In this document: positions 1-6,555 of the stretch, in pieces | Numbering within the stretch: position 1 is the first letter of the stretch | How the letters are laid out: every line of letters begins with the position of its first letter | DNA from: Lachnospiraceae bacterium | GTDB taxonomy: Bacteria; Bacillota_A; Clostridia; Lachnospirales; Lachnospiraceae | Length of the DNA: 9,365 nucleotides | Direction of reading: 5' to 3' | Assembly (NCBI GenBank): GCA_017437705.1 | Contig: JAFRYJ010000270.1 | Coordinates: forward strand, 1 to 9,365 | Notes under the pieces: model-generated | What the model was told of the DNA's origin: nothing | The model's input: the letters and a program-made list of their open reading frames with translations, nothing else | Database searches by the model: none | Position numbers and translations under genes: made by a program

Positions 1-561
1 AAGGTGGCGCCGGAGCACGTATCGGACAACGTGCTCAGATACATGGGCAAGCCCCGCTGCAGCGTATACGAGAGGTTTCTGAAGAGGTATTATCAGATTT
101 GCAGAGAGGAGGGGAAAGACCAGTACGTGATACCGTACCTGATGTCATCCCACCCGGGCTGCACTGTAAAGGATGCCATAGAGCTTACGGAATACCTTCA
201 TAAAACAGGCTTTACGCCGGAGCAGGTACAGGATTTCTACCCGACGCCTTCGACTCTTTCCACATGCATGTATTACACGGAAAAGGATCCCTTTACCGGA
301 GAGCACATATATGTGGCAAAGACGCAGGAGGAGAAAAAGGTCCAGCGGGCCCTTATGCAGTACAGGGATCCGAAGAACAGGAAACTGGTCACGGAAACGC
401 TTATAAAGGAAGGCCGTGAGGACCTTGTAAAAAAGCTTTACGGCACCGCAGGAAGGAACAGGCTTAAGACGGCAGAAACCGGTTCAAAGAGCAGGCCTGC
501 GGATGCCCGAAGGAAAAAGAAGACCATAAGAAACATCCACAGGAAGAAGGACGGCAGCTGA
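1..561 (+). CDS. ygiQ: YgiQ-family (UPF0313) radical SAM protein, C-terminal part
   Basis: The 5' end lies outside the window; the reading frame is open from base 1 and ends at TGA 559-561, leaving about 186 residues of a protein that is usually 600-700 residues long. Visible landmarks are APEHVS near the start, HPGCT, and DFYPTPSTLST followed by MYYT, which I recognise as the conserved C-terminal region of the YgiQ family. The radical SAM CxxxCxxC cluster and core barrel would be upstream and cannot be checked. The last 40 or so residues are strongly basic (RRKKK, HRKKD), a common tail of this family that may contact RNA, though that is inference. The molecular role of YgiQ is not established. 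The stop is followed after 1 nt by the next gene's ATG, which indicates an operon with translational coupling. Confidence 0.9.
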   Translation, partial: KVAPEHVSDNVLRYMGKPRCSVYERFLKRYYQICREEGKDQYVIPYLMSSHPGCTVKDAIELTEYLHKTGFTPEQVQDFYPTPSTLSTCMYYTEKDPFTGEHIYVAKTQEEKKVQRALMQYRDPKNRKLVTETLIKEGREDLVKKLYGTAGRNRLKTAETGSKSRPADARRKKKTIRNIHRKKDGS

Positions 562-562
562 T

Positions 563-1558
563 ATGCAGGAGTTCACCGTTGGAATAAACGAGAGCGGCCA
601 GAGGCTTGACCGCGTCGTCAGGAAATATCTGAATAATGCGGGGACCGGCTTTATCTATAAAATGCTGCGGAAGAAGAACATCACCCTTAACGGCGGGAAG
701 GCGGACGGCAGCGAGAAAGTGAACGCCGGTGATACGATCACGTTCTGGCTTTCGGACGAGACCATCGCGGCATTCTCGGACAACGGATTTAAGAAGACGG
801 AACATGATCTTGACATCGTTTACGAGGATAAGAGGATCATTGTGATCAACAAGAAGGCCGGGGTGCTGAGCCAGAAGGCCCGGCCGGATGATGTGTCTTT
901 AAATGAACAGGCCATATCGTATATGATGGACCGCGGGGAGATCGATGAAAAAGCGCTTCGATCCTTCAGGCCCTCCGTGGTGAGCAGGCTGGACCGCAAC
1001 ACTACCGGGCTTATAATATTCGGGAAGGACCTGGAGACGCTGCAGGTACTGTCCTCGGATTTAAAGGACAACAGCGTGTAAAAGTATTATTACTGCATAG
1101 TAAAGGGCAGGACTGAAGGGAAGAAGCGGCTGGAGGGCTGGCTCCTAAAGCGGGAAGACCACAATCAGGTCGTTATTTCCGAGGAAGAGGCCTCGGGCAG
1201 CAGATATATCTGTACAGAATATGAGACAATAGCGGCAAAGGACGACATGTCACTTCTGCGCGTCAGGCTTTATACGGGGAGGCCCCATCAGATAAGGGCG
1301 CACTTAAGCTTTTACGGCCACCCCGTGGCGGGAGACGGCAAATACGGGGACACGGAGTTCAATAAACTGTTTAAAAAGAAATACGGCATCAGGCATCAGC
1401 TCCTTCATTCGGGAGAGCTTGTGATGCCGGAGCTTCCCGGAAGCCTTTCATATCTTTCGGGAAAGCATTTTTACGGCGCGATGAAGGGGATCGCCAAAAC
1501 GGCGGTCGACAATGAATTCGGAGATCTGAAATGGGTACATGGAATTCCAGAGGACTGA
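563..1558 (+). pseudogene. RluA/RluC-family 23S rRNA pseudouridine synthase interrupted by an in-frame TAA
   Basis: Read through one stop codon, the frame encodes about 331 codons, the normal size of an RluC/RluD-type enzyme that isomerises uridines to pseudouridine in rRNA. An N-terminal S4 RNA-binding domain covers roughly residues 10-65 (RLDRVVRKYL, then ITLNG and VNAGDTI). The catalytic loop SRLDRNTTG puts the expected catalytic Asp at residue 144 (GAC 992-994). The second half carries GRPHQIRAHLS, GHPVAGDGKYGD and LLHSGEL, the standard C-terminal motifs. Codon 173 is TAA (1079-1081), exactly where KYYYCIVKG should continue the fold; both halves remain in the same frame with no indel. Neither half alone holds a full catalytic fold. 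It starts 1 nt after ygiQ with AAGAAGGA (544-551) as ribosome binding site, and its 3' end overlaps recU by 28 nt. A sequencing error or a genuine nonsense mutation are the main explanations. Confidence 0.85.
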
Positions 1559-2061
1559 GAGGTTCCACTCTCGAGGAAATGATAAACCTGACAAACGAAA
1601 AATACAGGAGCCAGGGGCTGGCGCTTATACAGAAGGTGCCGACGCCCATCACTCCCATAAAGATGAATGAGGACCATACCCAGATAACCCTGGCCTATTT
1701 CGAAAAGAAGTCAACCATCGATTATATCGGGGCGGTACAGGGCATACCTGTCTGCTTTGATGCGAAGGAATGCAATTCCGACAGATTTCCGCTGGCGAAT
1801 ATCCACGAGCATCAGATGGTATTCATGAGGGACATGGAAAAGCAGGACGGGGTCGCTTTTATAATCGCCTGGTTCACCCATGTCAACGAATTCTACTACA
1901 TTCCCTATCTGAAGCTGGTGGAGCTTTGGAACAGGGGCAAGTCCGGAGGGAAAAAGAGCTTCTCCAGAGATGAGCTTGACCGGGATTACATGATAAAAGT
2001 AAACGGGAATAATATCCATTATCTTGAAACGGTAAAAAGGGATCTCGAATCGAGGGTTTGA
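1531..2061 (+). CDS. recU: Holliday junction resolvase RecU
   Basis: RecU is the Firmicutes Holliday junction resolvase; it cleaves four-way junctions during recombinational repair and chromosome segregation and works with RuvAB and RecA. The 176-residue product matches the family in size and motifs: RGLRGSTLEE near the N-terminus, QKVPTPITPI around residues 34-43, DYIGAVQGIP with Asp64, FDAKE with Asp77 and Lys79, then FPLANIHEHQ. The spacings Asp64-Asp77-Lys79 reproduce those of B. subtilis RecU D88-E101-K103 as I recall them, with Asp in place of Glu at the middle metal ligand, a change compatible with the PD-(D/E)xK fold. ATG 1531 is chosen because GGAG (1520-1523) lies 7 nt upstream and MGTWN...RGLRGS matches clostridial RecU starts. 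It overlaps the interrupted pseudouridine synthase by 28 nt, so its translation may be coupled to that frame. Confidence 0.93.
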   Translation: MGTWNSRGLRGSTLEEMINLTNEKYRSQGLALIQKVPTPITPIKMNEDHTQITLAYFEKKSTIDYIGAVQGIPVCFDAKECNSDRFPLANIHEHQMVFMRDMEKQDGVAFIIAWFTHVNEFYYIPYLKLVELWNRGKSGGKKSFSRDELDRDYMIKVNGNNIHYLETVKRDLESRV

Positions 2062-2063
2062 GA

Positions 2064-2092
2064 TTTACTTTAATATATATTTTTGATATAAT
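2064..2092 (+). promoter_or_regulatory. SigA-type promoter of alaS
   Basis: TTTACT (2064-2069) and TATAAT (2087-2092) are separated by 17 bp. The -10 is perfect and has an extended TGa immediately upstream (2084-2086). The promoter begins 3 bases after the recU stop codon. Transcription would start near 2099, leaving a leader of only about 30 nt before the alaS GTG, so there is no room for a T-box riboswitch downstream of this promoter. Confidence 0.8.
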
Positions 2093-2118
2093 CATATATT
2101 GCGAAATTTTAGTTTTTT

Positions 2119-2123
2119 GGAGG
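2119..2123 (+). promoter_or_regulatory. Ribosome binding site that fixes the alaS start
   Basis: GGAGG lies 6 nt before GTG 2130. The frame is open further upstream to a TTG at 2058, but that extension of 24 codons is hydrophobic, overlaps the promoter and has no family counterpart, so GTG 2130 is the supported start. Confidence 0.9.
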
Positions 2124-2129
2124 CGTATC

Positions 2130-4766
2130 GTGCATAAGTATTACGGATTAAACGAATTAAGGGAAATGTATCTGAAATTCTTCGAGGGAAAAGGTCATTT
2201 GAGACTCCCCAGTTTTTCACTGGTGCCCCGCAATGACAAGAGCGTTCTGCTCATCAACGCAGGTATGACCCCCTTAAAGCCCTATTTCACGCAGCAGGAG
2301 ATCCCGCCCAGACACAGGGTCACCACCTGCCAGAAGTGTATAAGGACCGGCGATATCGAGAACGTCGGCCATACAGACCGTCATGCCACATATTTCGAGA
2401 TGCTCGGAAATTTCTCCTTCGGAGATTATTTCAAACACGAGGCTATTCCCTGGGCATGGGAATTCCTTACGGAAGTAGTGGGACTTGAAAAGGACAGGCT
2501 GTATCCTTCGGTCTACAAGGAGGACGACGAGGCATACAACATCTGGAAGGATGATATAGGCATCGCTCCCGACCGCATCTTCAAGTTCGGCAAGGAAGAC
2601 AATTTCTGGGAGCACGGCGCAGGCCCCTGCGGTCCCTGCTCGGAGATATATTACGACAGAGGCGAGAAATACGGCTGCGGAAAGCCCACCTGTACGGTAG
2701 GCTGCGACTGCGACAGATATATGGAAGTCTGGAACATCGTTTTCACCCAGTTCGATGCAGACGGCAAGGGCAATTACGATATCCTCGAGACGAAGAATAT
2801 CGATACCGGAATGGGCCTGGAGAGACTGGCCAGCGTTGTTCAGGACGTGGATTCCATCTTTGATGTGGACACCATCGTTGCCTTAAGGGAAAAGATCTGC
2901 GACATCGCCGGCAAGACATATAAGGAAAACAGGAAGGACGACGTTTCGATCCGCCTTATCACGGACCACATCCGTTCCGTTACGTTCATGGTATCCGACG
3001 GCATCATGCCTTCAAACGAGGGCAGGGGCTACGTTTTAAGGAGGCTCCTCCGCCGTGCGGCTGCCCACGGAAGGATGCTCGGCATACCCAAGAGGTTTAT
3101 GAAGGAGCTCTCCGAGACAGTTATCGAGATCTCCAAGGGCGGTTATCCCGAGCTTGAGGACAAGAGGGACTTCATCCTCAACGTTATCGATCAGGAAGAG
3201 CAGAACTTCGAAAAGACCATCGATCAGGGCATGTCAATACTGGACGACATTATGGAAAAGGGTCTGGAGAACGGCATTCTGTCCGGCGATGATGCATTCA
3301 AGCTCCACGACACCTACGGCTTCCCTCTGGACCTCACAAGAGAGATCCTTTCCGCAAAGGGCATCGGAGTGGATGAAGAAGGCTTCAGGGCCGCCATGGA
3401 GAGACAGAAGGTAATGGCCCGCGAGAGCCGTAAGGTTACCAATTACATGGGCGCCGACGCCACCATATACGACGAGCTGGACGTTGCCCTCACATCTGAA
3501 TTCACGGGCTACGATAAGTTCGAGGACAGCTCCGTAATAGAGGTTATGACCACCGACACGGAAGTATCCGAAGTGCTTACGGAAGGCGTACAGGGAACCA
3601 TCATCACCGCTAAGACACCTTTCTATGCGGTATCCGGCGGACAGAGCGCAGATACAGGCTTCATCACAAAGGGCGATGAGAACGTATTCGAAGTAAGCGA
3701 CGTTATCAAGCTCAAGGGCGATAAGATCGGCCACATCGGCAAGGTAATAAAGGGCGAGTTCACCACGGGCGATACAGTGGATCTTAAGATCGACGAAGCC
3801 AGAAGGCTTGCTACCACGAAGAACCACAGTGCGACCCATCTGCTTCAGAAGGCACTGAGGACAGTTCTCGGAAACCATGTTGAGCAGAAGGGCAGCGCCG
3901 TAAGCGCTGACGGCCTCAGATTCGACTTCTCCCACTTTGCAGCCATGACTCCCGAGGAGATCAGGACCGCAGAGGATATGGTTAACAAAGCCATTGCAGA
4001 CGATCTTAAGGTAACGACTGAGATCATGAACATTGAGGAAGCAAAGAAGAGCGGCGCCATGGCACTGTTCGACGAGAAGTACGGCGAGAACGTAAGGATC
4101 GTCACCATGGGCGATTTCTCCAAGGAATTCTGCGGCGGCTGCCATGTTAAGAACACAGGCTCCATCAGGCTCTTCAAGATCCTCTCCGAGTCAGGCATCG
4201 CATCTGGCGTAAGGAGGATAGAAGCCGTTACGGACGAAGGAGTTCTTAAGTATTACAGAGGCATTGAGGATCAGCTGAAGGATCTCAGCGCAATGCTGAG
4301 GACTGAGGCTCCGAAGCTTCACGACAGGATCAGCCAGATGACGGCAGAGATCAAGGAGCTCGAAGCAGAGAACAGAAAGCTGAAGACGAAGCTGGCGGGC
4401 GACGCTGCAGGCGATATCGGTTCGCTCATTCAGAAGGCCGGAGATACGGAATATGCCGTTGTCAGGGTAGAGAACGTGGACAACAAGTCCCTTATGGAGC
4501 TGGCCGACAACGTTAAGGCAAGATTCGCAGGAGCAGGCATCGCCGTTATCGCTTCCGTAAACGACGACGGAACGGTGAAGCTGGTTGCGGGAGCCAACGA
4601 TGCAGGCGTTCAGAGCGGCATCCATGCAGGCAACATCATTAAGGAGATCGCTCCTCTGGTTGGAGGAAAGGGCGGCGGCAGGCCAAATATGGCACAGGCC
4701 GGCGGTACGGATGCATCCGGTATCGATAAGGTCTTCGCAAAAGTAAAAGAGCTCCTTGAGAAATAA
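2130..4766 (+). CDS. alaS: Alanine--tRNA ligase (AlaRS)
   Basis: Class II aminoacyl-tRNA synthetase that charges tRNA-Ala and hydrolyses mischarged Ser- and Gly-tRNA-Ala. From GTG 2130 it has 878 residues, the usual bacterial length. Domains in order: catalytic core from the N-terminus (YGLNELREMYL, LINAGMTPLKPYF, TCQKCIRTGDIENVG, FEMLGNFSFGDYF, GAGPCGPCSE at 163-172, DTGMGLERL at 225-233); tRNA-recognition region (DHIRSVTFM, NEGRGYVLRRLLRRAA); editing domain with the zinc-site motifs HSATH (H566, H570) and CGGCH (C668, H672); an amphipathic coiled coil around 725-765; and the C-Ala domain with GGKGGGRP at 845-852. All key residues are present, so it should be active in both synthesis and editing. 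A Cys-rich segment (C183, C188, C192, C194) follows the GPCSE motif; I recall this from clostridial AlaRS. It has its own promoter and is followed after 20 nt by a CapA-like gene. Confidence 0.98.
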   Translation: MHKYYGLNELREMYLKFFEGKGHLRLPSFSLVPRNDKSVLLINAGMTPLKPYFTQQEIPPRHRVTTCQKCIRTGDIENVGHTDRHATYFEMLGNFSFGDYFKHEAIPWAWEFLTEVVGLEKDRLYPSVYKEDDEAYNIWKDDIGIAPDRIFKFGKEDNFWEHGAGPCGPCSEIYYDRGEKYGCGKPTCTVGCDCDRYMEVWNIVFTQFDADGKGNYDILETKNIDTGMGLERLASVVQDVDSIFDVDTIVALREKICDIAGKTYKENRKDDVSIRLITDHIRSVTFMVSDGIMPSNEGRGYVLRRLLRRAAAHGRMLGIPKRFMKELSETVIEISKGGYPELEDKRDFILNVIDQEEQNFEKTIDQGMSILDDIMEKGLENGILSGDDAFKLHDTYGFPLDLTREILSAKGIGVDEEGFRAAMERQKVMARESRKVTNYMGADATIYDELDVALTSEFTGYDKFEDSSVIEVMTTDTEVSEVLTEGVQGTIITAKTPFYAVSGGQSADTGFITKGDENVFEVSDVIKLKGDKIGHIGKVIKGEFTTGDTVDLKIDEARRLATTKNHSATHLLQKALRTVLGNHVEQKGSAVSADGLRFDFSHFAAMTPEEIRTAEDMVNKAIADDLKVTTEIMNIEEAKKSGAMALFDEKYGENVRIVTMGDFSKEFCGGCHVKNTGSIRLFKILSESGIASGVRRIEAVTDEGVLKYYRGIEDQLKDLSAMLRTEAPKLHDRISQMTAEIKELEAENRKLKTKLAGDAAGDIGSLIQKAGDTEYAVVRVENVDNKSLMELADNVKARFAGAGIAVIASVNDDGTVKLVAGANDAGVQSGIHAGNIIKEIAPLVGGKGGGRPNMAQAGGTDASGIDKVFAKVKELLEK

Positions 4767-4786
4767 AGCCATCGATCGGAGTTGGT

Positions 4787-6103
4787 ATGAAAGAGATCAG
4801 ACGGCTGATATCAGTGGCCGGTATAGCAGCATTTTTTATAGTTTTTTACTTCCTCTGCAGCAAGTTTGCCCAGGACACAAGGAACATGTCTCCCGAGGAG
4901 ATGGGCATCAATGATGCGGGGCTCACATCAGCCGAGAATGCTTCATTCGAGCTGATGCTTAAAAACCATATAGAGGCTAACTATTCCGCGGATATCAATA
5001 TCAGCGCGGTGGGTGATCTCATGGTTTACGATTACCAGCTGGAATATGCGCAGAAGGGCACGGGGTTCGATTTTACGGACAGCTTCAAGTATGTGAAGCC
5101 GTTCCTGACGGACAATAACCTTGTCATCGGAAACCTGGAGACGACTATAGCAGGTCCCGATCAGAATGCCAGGGACAAGTACAACGGGTATACAGGAGAC
5201 AAGGACTCAATGACCTTCAATACGCCGGAGAGCTTTATCGACGCTCTCAAGGCGTCGGGCTTCAATGTGGTGGTGAACGCCAACGAGCAGGCTCTGGATA
5301 TGGGAAAGACCGGCCTTATGAACACCATCACAAATCTGGACGGGCACGGCATGAACCACACCGGCACCGTCAGCGGCACGGATTCCAGAAGGTACATCAC
5401 CAGGAATATAAACGGTATTAACTTTGCCATCCTCAGCTATACCACCGTAATGGATCCGGGAAGGAATGAGGAAGACCTTCAGTATGTCAACTACATTACC
5501 GGGTACGAGGATTCATCTGTAAACGACCTCTGCACGGCGATCTCGGATCTCAAGAGCGAGGGTACGGACTGCGTCATCGTTTATCTTCACGACGGGGAGA
5601 CCTATTCATCACAGCCCTCCCAGGCACAGACAGATCTGGCACACAAGCTCTGCGATTCCGGGGCGGACATAATATTCGAGTCCCATCCCCATGTGATCCA
5701 GCCCATGGAGGTTTATACAACAGGCTCCAACGGAAGCAGGACCTGCATCATCTTTTATTCGCTGGGCAACTTCCTGTCGTCGCAGCAGTATCAGCTGCAG
5801 AACAAATACGACAGGGACCTGGGGTGCGTGGTAAAGCTGCATATGCAGAAGGATAAATACGGACTCAAGATAGACACTGTAAGCGTGCTTCCCACTTACC
5901 TGGACTGGACGGACGACAGCATCAGGGTAATACCCGTAACGGAGGCAAAGGACCATCCGGAAAGGTACGAGGGCGAGTTCGATTATCTGGACAATGCAAG
6001 GATAGATCCCGCTTATGAAGGGGTCATAAAAAAGATCACAAACGGCACGGGACTTACCTATACCTACAATGATCTCTGGTATCACATAGATATCAGCAAC
6101 TGA
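4787..6103 (+). CDS. CapA-family (poly-gamma-glutamate synthesis type) membrane-anchored protein
   Basis: 438 residues. A hydrophobic segment at about residues 7-25 after a basic N-terminus looks like an uncleaved signal anchor; the Cys24 context (YFLC) does not make a convincing lipobox. The rest resembles the PGA_cap/CapA calcineurin-like metallophosphatase fold: VGDLM (G76-D77), NLETTIAG (N116, E118), NANEQALD (164-171), VYLHDGE (H268), ESHPHVIQPME (H300, H302) and SLGNFLSS (325-332). CapA proteins take part in poly-gamma-glutamate export or anchoring in bacilli; elsewhere the substrate is generally unknown, and no capBC genes are nearby. The usual NNH metal-site motif reads NEQ (166-168), so catalysis may be altered or lost. 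GGAG (4778-4781) lies 5 nt before ATG. The 20-nt gap after alaS suggests one transcript. No terminator is visible after it before the rpsU promoter. Confidence 0.85.
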   Translation: MKEIRRLISVAGIAAFFIVFYFLCSKFAQDTRNMSPEEMGINDAGLTSAENASFELMLKNHIEANYSADINISAVGDLMVYDYQLEYAQKGTGFDFTDSFKYVKPFLTDNNLVIGNLETTIAGPDQNARDKYNGYTGDKDSMTFNTPESFIDALKASGFNVVVNANEQALDMGKTGLMNTITNLDGHGMNHTGTVSGTDSRRYITRNINGINFAILSYTTVMDPGRNEEDLQYVNYITGYEDSSVNDLCTAISDLKSEGTDCVIVYLHDGETYSSQPSQAQTDLAHKLCDSGADIIFESHPHVIQPMEVYTTGSNGSRTCIIFYSLGNFLSSQQYQLQNKYDRDLGCVVKLHMQKDKYGLKIDTVSVLPTYLDWTDDSIRVIPVTEAKDHPERYEGEFDYLDNARIDPAYEGVIKKITNGTGLTYTYNDLWYHIDISN

Positions 6104-6116
6104 CGGAAAATCAGCA

Positions 6117-6144
6117 TTGACTAACTGAATTATTATGATATAAT
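6117..6144 (+). promoter_or_regulatory. SigA-type promoter of rpsU
   Basis: TTGACT (6117-6122) and TATAAT (6139-6144) are 16 bp apart, with an extended TGa at 6136-6138. The 10-mer TGATATAATC is identical to that of the alaS promoter. The predicted start is near 6151, giving a leader of about 60 nt. It sits 13 nt after the stop of the CapA-like gene, so rpsU probably has an independent unit in addition to any read-through. Confidence 0.85.
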
Positions 6145-6150
6145 CGTAAG

Positions 6151-6211
6151 AGTGCTGAAATTCCTACAGTTGATAAAAGCACAATTCACAACTGGAGGGG
6201 GGTAGGAAAGG
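6151..6211 (+). promoter_or_regulatory. Foldable rpsU 5' leader that can bury the ribosome binding sites
   Basis: Complementary segments: TTCCTA (6161-6166) with TAGGAA (6203-6208), stacked directly on CAGTTG (6167-6172) with CAACTG (6189-6194). Together they make a 12-bp helix with an 8-nt 3' bulge (GAGGGGGG) and a 16-nt loop. The bulge plus the preceding G holds the strong GGAGG (6194-6198), and the outer helix covers the start-proximal AGGA (6204-6207). A competing GTGCT (6152-6156) with AGCAC (6178-6182) would cross the inner helix and form a pseudoknot. Translational control is inference from these pairings. Confidence 0.45.
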
Positions 6212-6388
6212 TTGTCAATAGTTATCGTAAAAGAAGGCGAATCACTGGACAGTGCATTACGCAGATTCAAGAGAAACTGCCAGAAGGCTGGCATTCAGCA
6301 GGAGATACGTAAAAGAGAGCACTACGAGAAGCCCAGTGTCAGACGCAAAAAGAAATCAGAAGCTGCCAGAAAGCGTAAATTCAAATAA
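6212..6388 (+). CDS. rpsU: 30S ribosomal protein bS21
   Basis: A 58-residue, very basic protein beginning [10 protein letters not shown] and continuing [28 protein letters not shown] and [14 protein letters not shown], the near-universal bS21 pattern. bS21 sits on the 30S platform beside the 3' end of 16S rRNA and helps initiation on mRNAs. The start is TTG 6212; there is no in-frame ATG or GTG nearby that keeps the conserved N-terminus, and the family normally begins MSxVxVKE. Upstream are GGAGG (6194-6198, 13 nt away) and AGGA (6204-6207, 4 nt away). It is flanked by its own promoter and a strong terminator, so it looks monocistronic. The gene is short enough to be missed by length-filtered gene callers, and a +1-frame open frame (6252-6455) overlaps it as a decoy. 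Confidence 0.97.
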   Translation: MSIVIVKEGESLDSALRRFKRNCQKAGIQQEIRKREHYEKPSVRRKKKSEAARKRKFK

Positions 6389-6394
6389 TACCAG

Positions 6395-6426
6395 AGACCC
6401 TGAATCATTTCAGGGTCTGTTTTTTT
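6395..6426 (+). terminator. Intrinsic terminator of rpsU
   Basis: A perfect 10-bp stem AGACCCTGAA (6395-6404) / TTCAGGGTCT (6409-6418) closes a TCAT loop, followed by G and seven T (6420-6426). It lies 6 nt after the rpsU stop codon. Confidence 0.95.
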
Positions 6427-6507
6427 GCCTCCGAAAGCCGCGGGAGATGCGATAAAGACAGATCCCTGCACATTTTAATTTAAATGGCGCGATCCCGTTT
6501 TATACGT

Positions 6508-6513
6508 TATAAT
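6508..6513 (+). promoter_or_regulatory. Probable -10 element for the DUF4214/peptidase gene
   Basis: TATAAT lies 42 nt before the ATG at 6556, in an AT-rich stretch after the rpsU terminator. I see no good -35 at 16-18 bp (the 17-bp position reads TGGCGC) and no extended TG, so the promoter is weak or needs an activator. The rest of the 6427-6555 gap shows nothing else I can name. Confidence 0.5.
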
Positions 6514-6555
6514 ATATTTGTAGAAGTCTGTTTTTTGATTTGAAGAGGTGTTTAC

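Noticed and set aside
563..1081. The 172-codon frame as a complete short pseudouridine synthase
   Set aside because: The second half of the same enzyme continues in the same frame directly after the TAA, so this is an interrupted gene, not a short family member.
2058..2129. N-terminal extension of AlaRS from a TTG at 2058
   Set aside because: The extra 24 codons are hydrophobic, overlap the promoter, and have no family counterpart; GGAGG and GTG 2130 give the expected AlaRS N-terminus.
3234..4145. 303-codon open frame on the - strand opposite alaS
   Set aside because: It lies wholly antisense to the conserved AlaRS middle and editing domains; the open frame follows from alaS codon bias, and the product has no recognisable features.
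4806..4862. Lipoprotein signal in the CapA-like protein
   Set aside because: Cys24 is preceded by Tyr-Phe-Leu with no Gly, Ala or Ser at -1, so a lipobox is not supported; a signal anchor fits better.
6252..6455. 67-codon open frame on the + strand
   Set aside because: It overlaps rpsU in another frame, runs across the rpsU terminator and resembles no protein; the bS21 frame is unmistakable.
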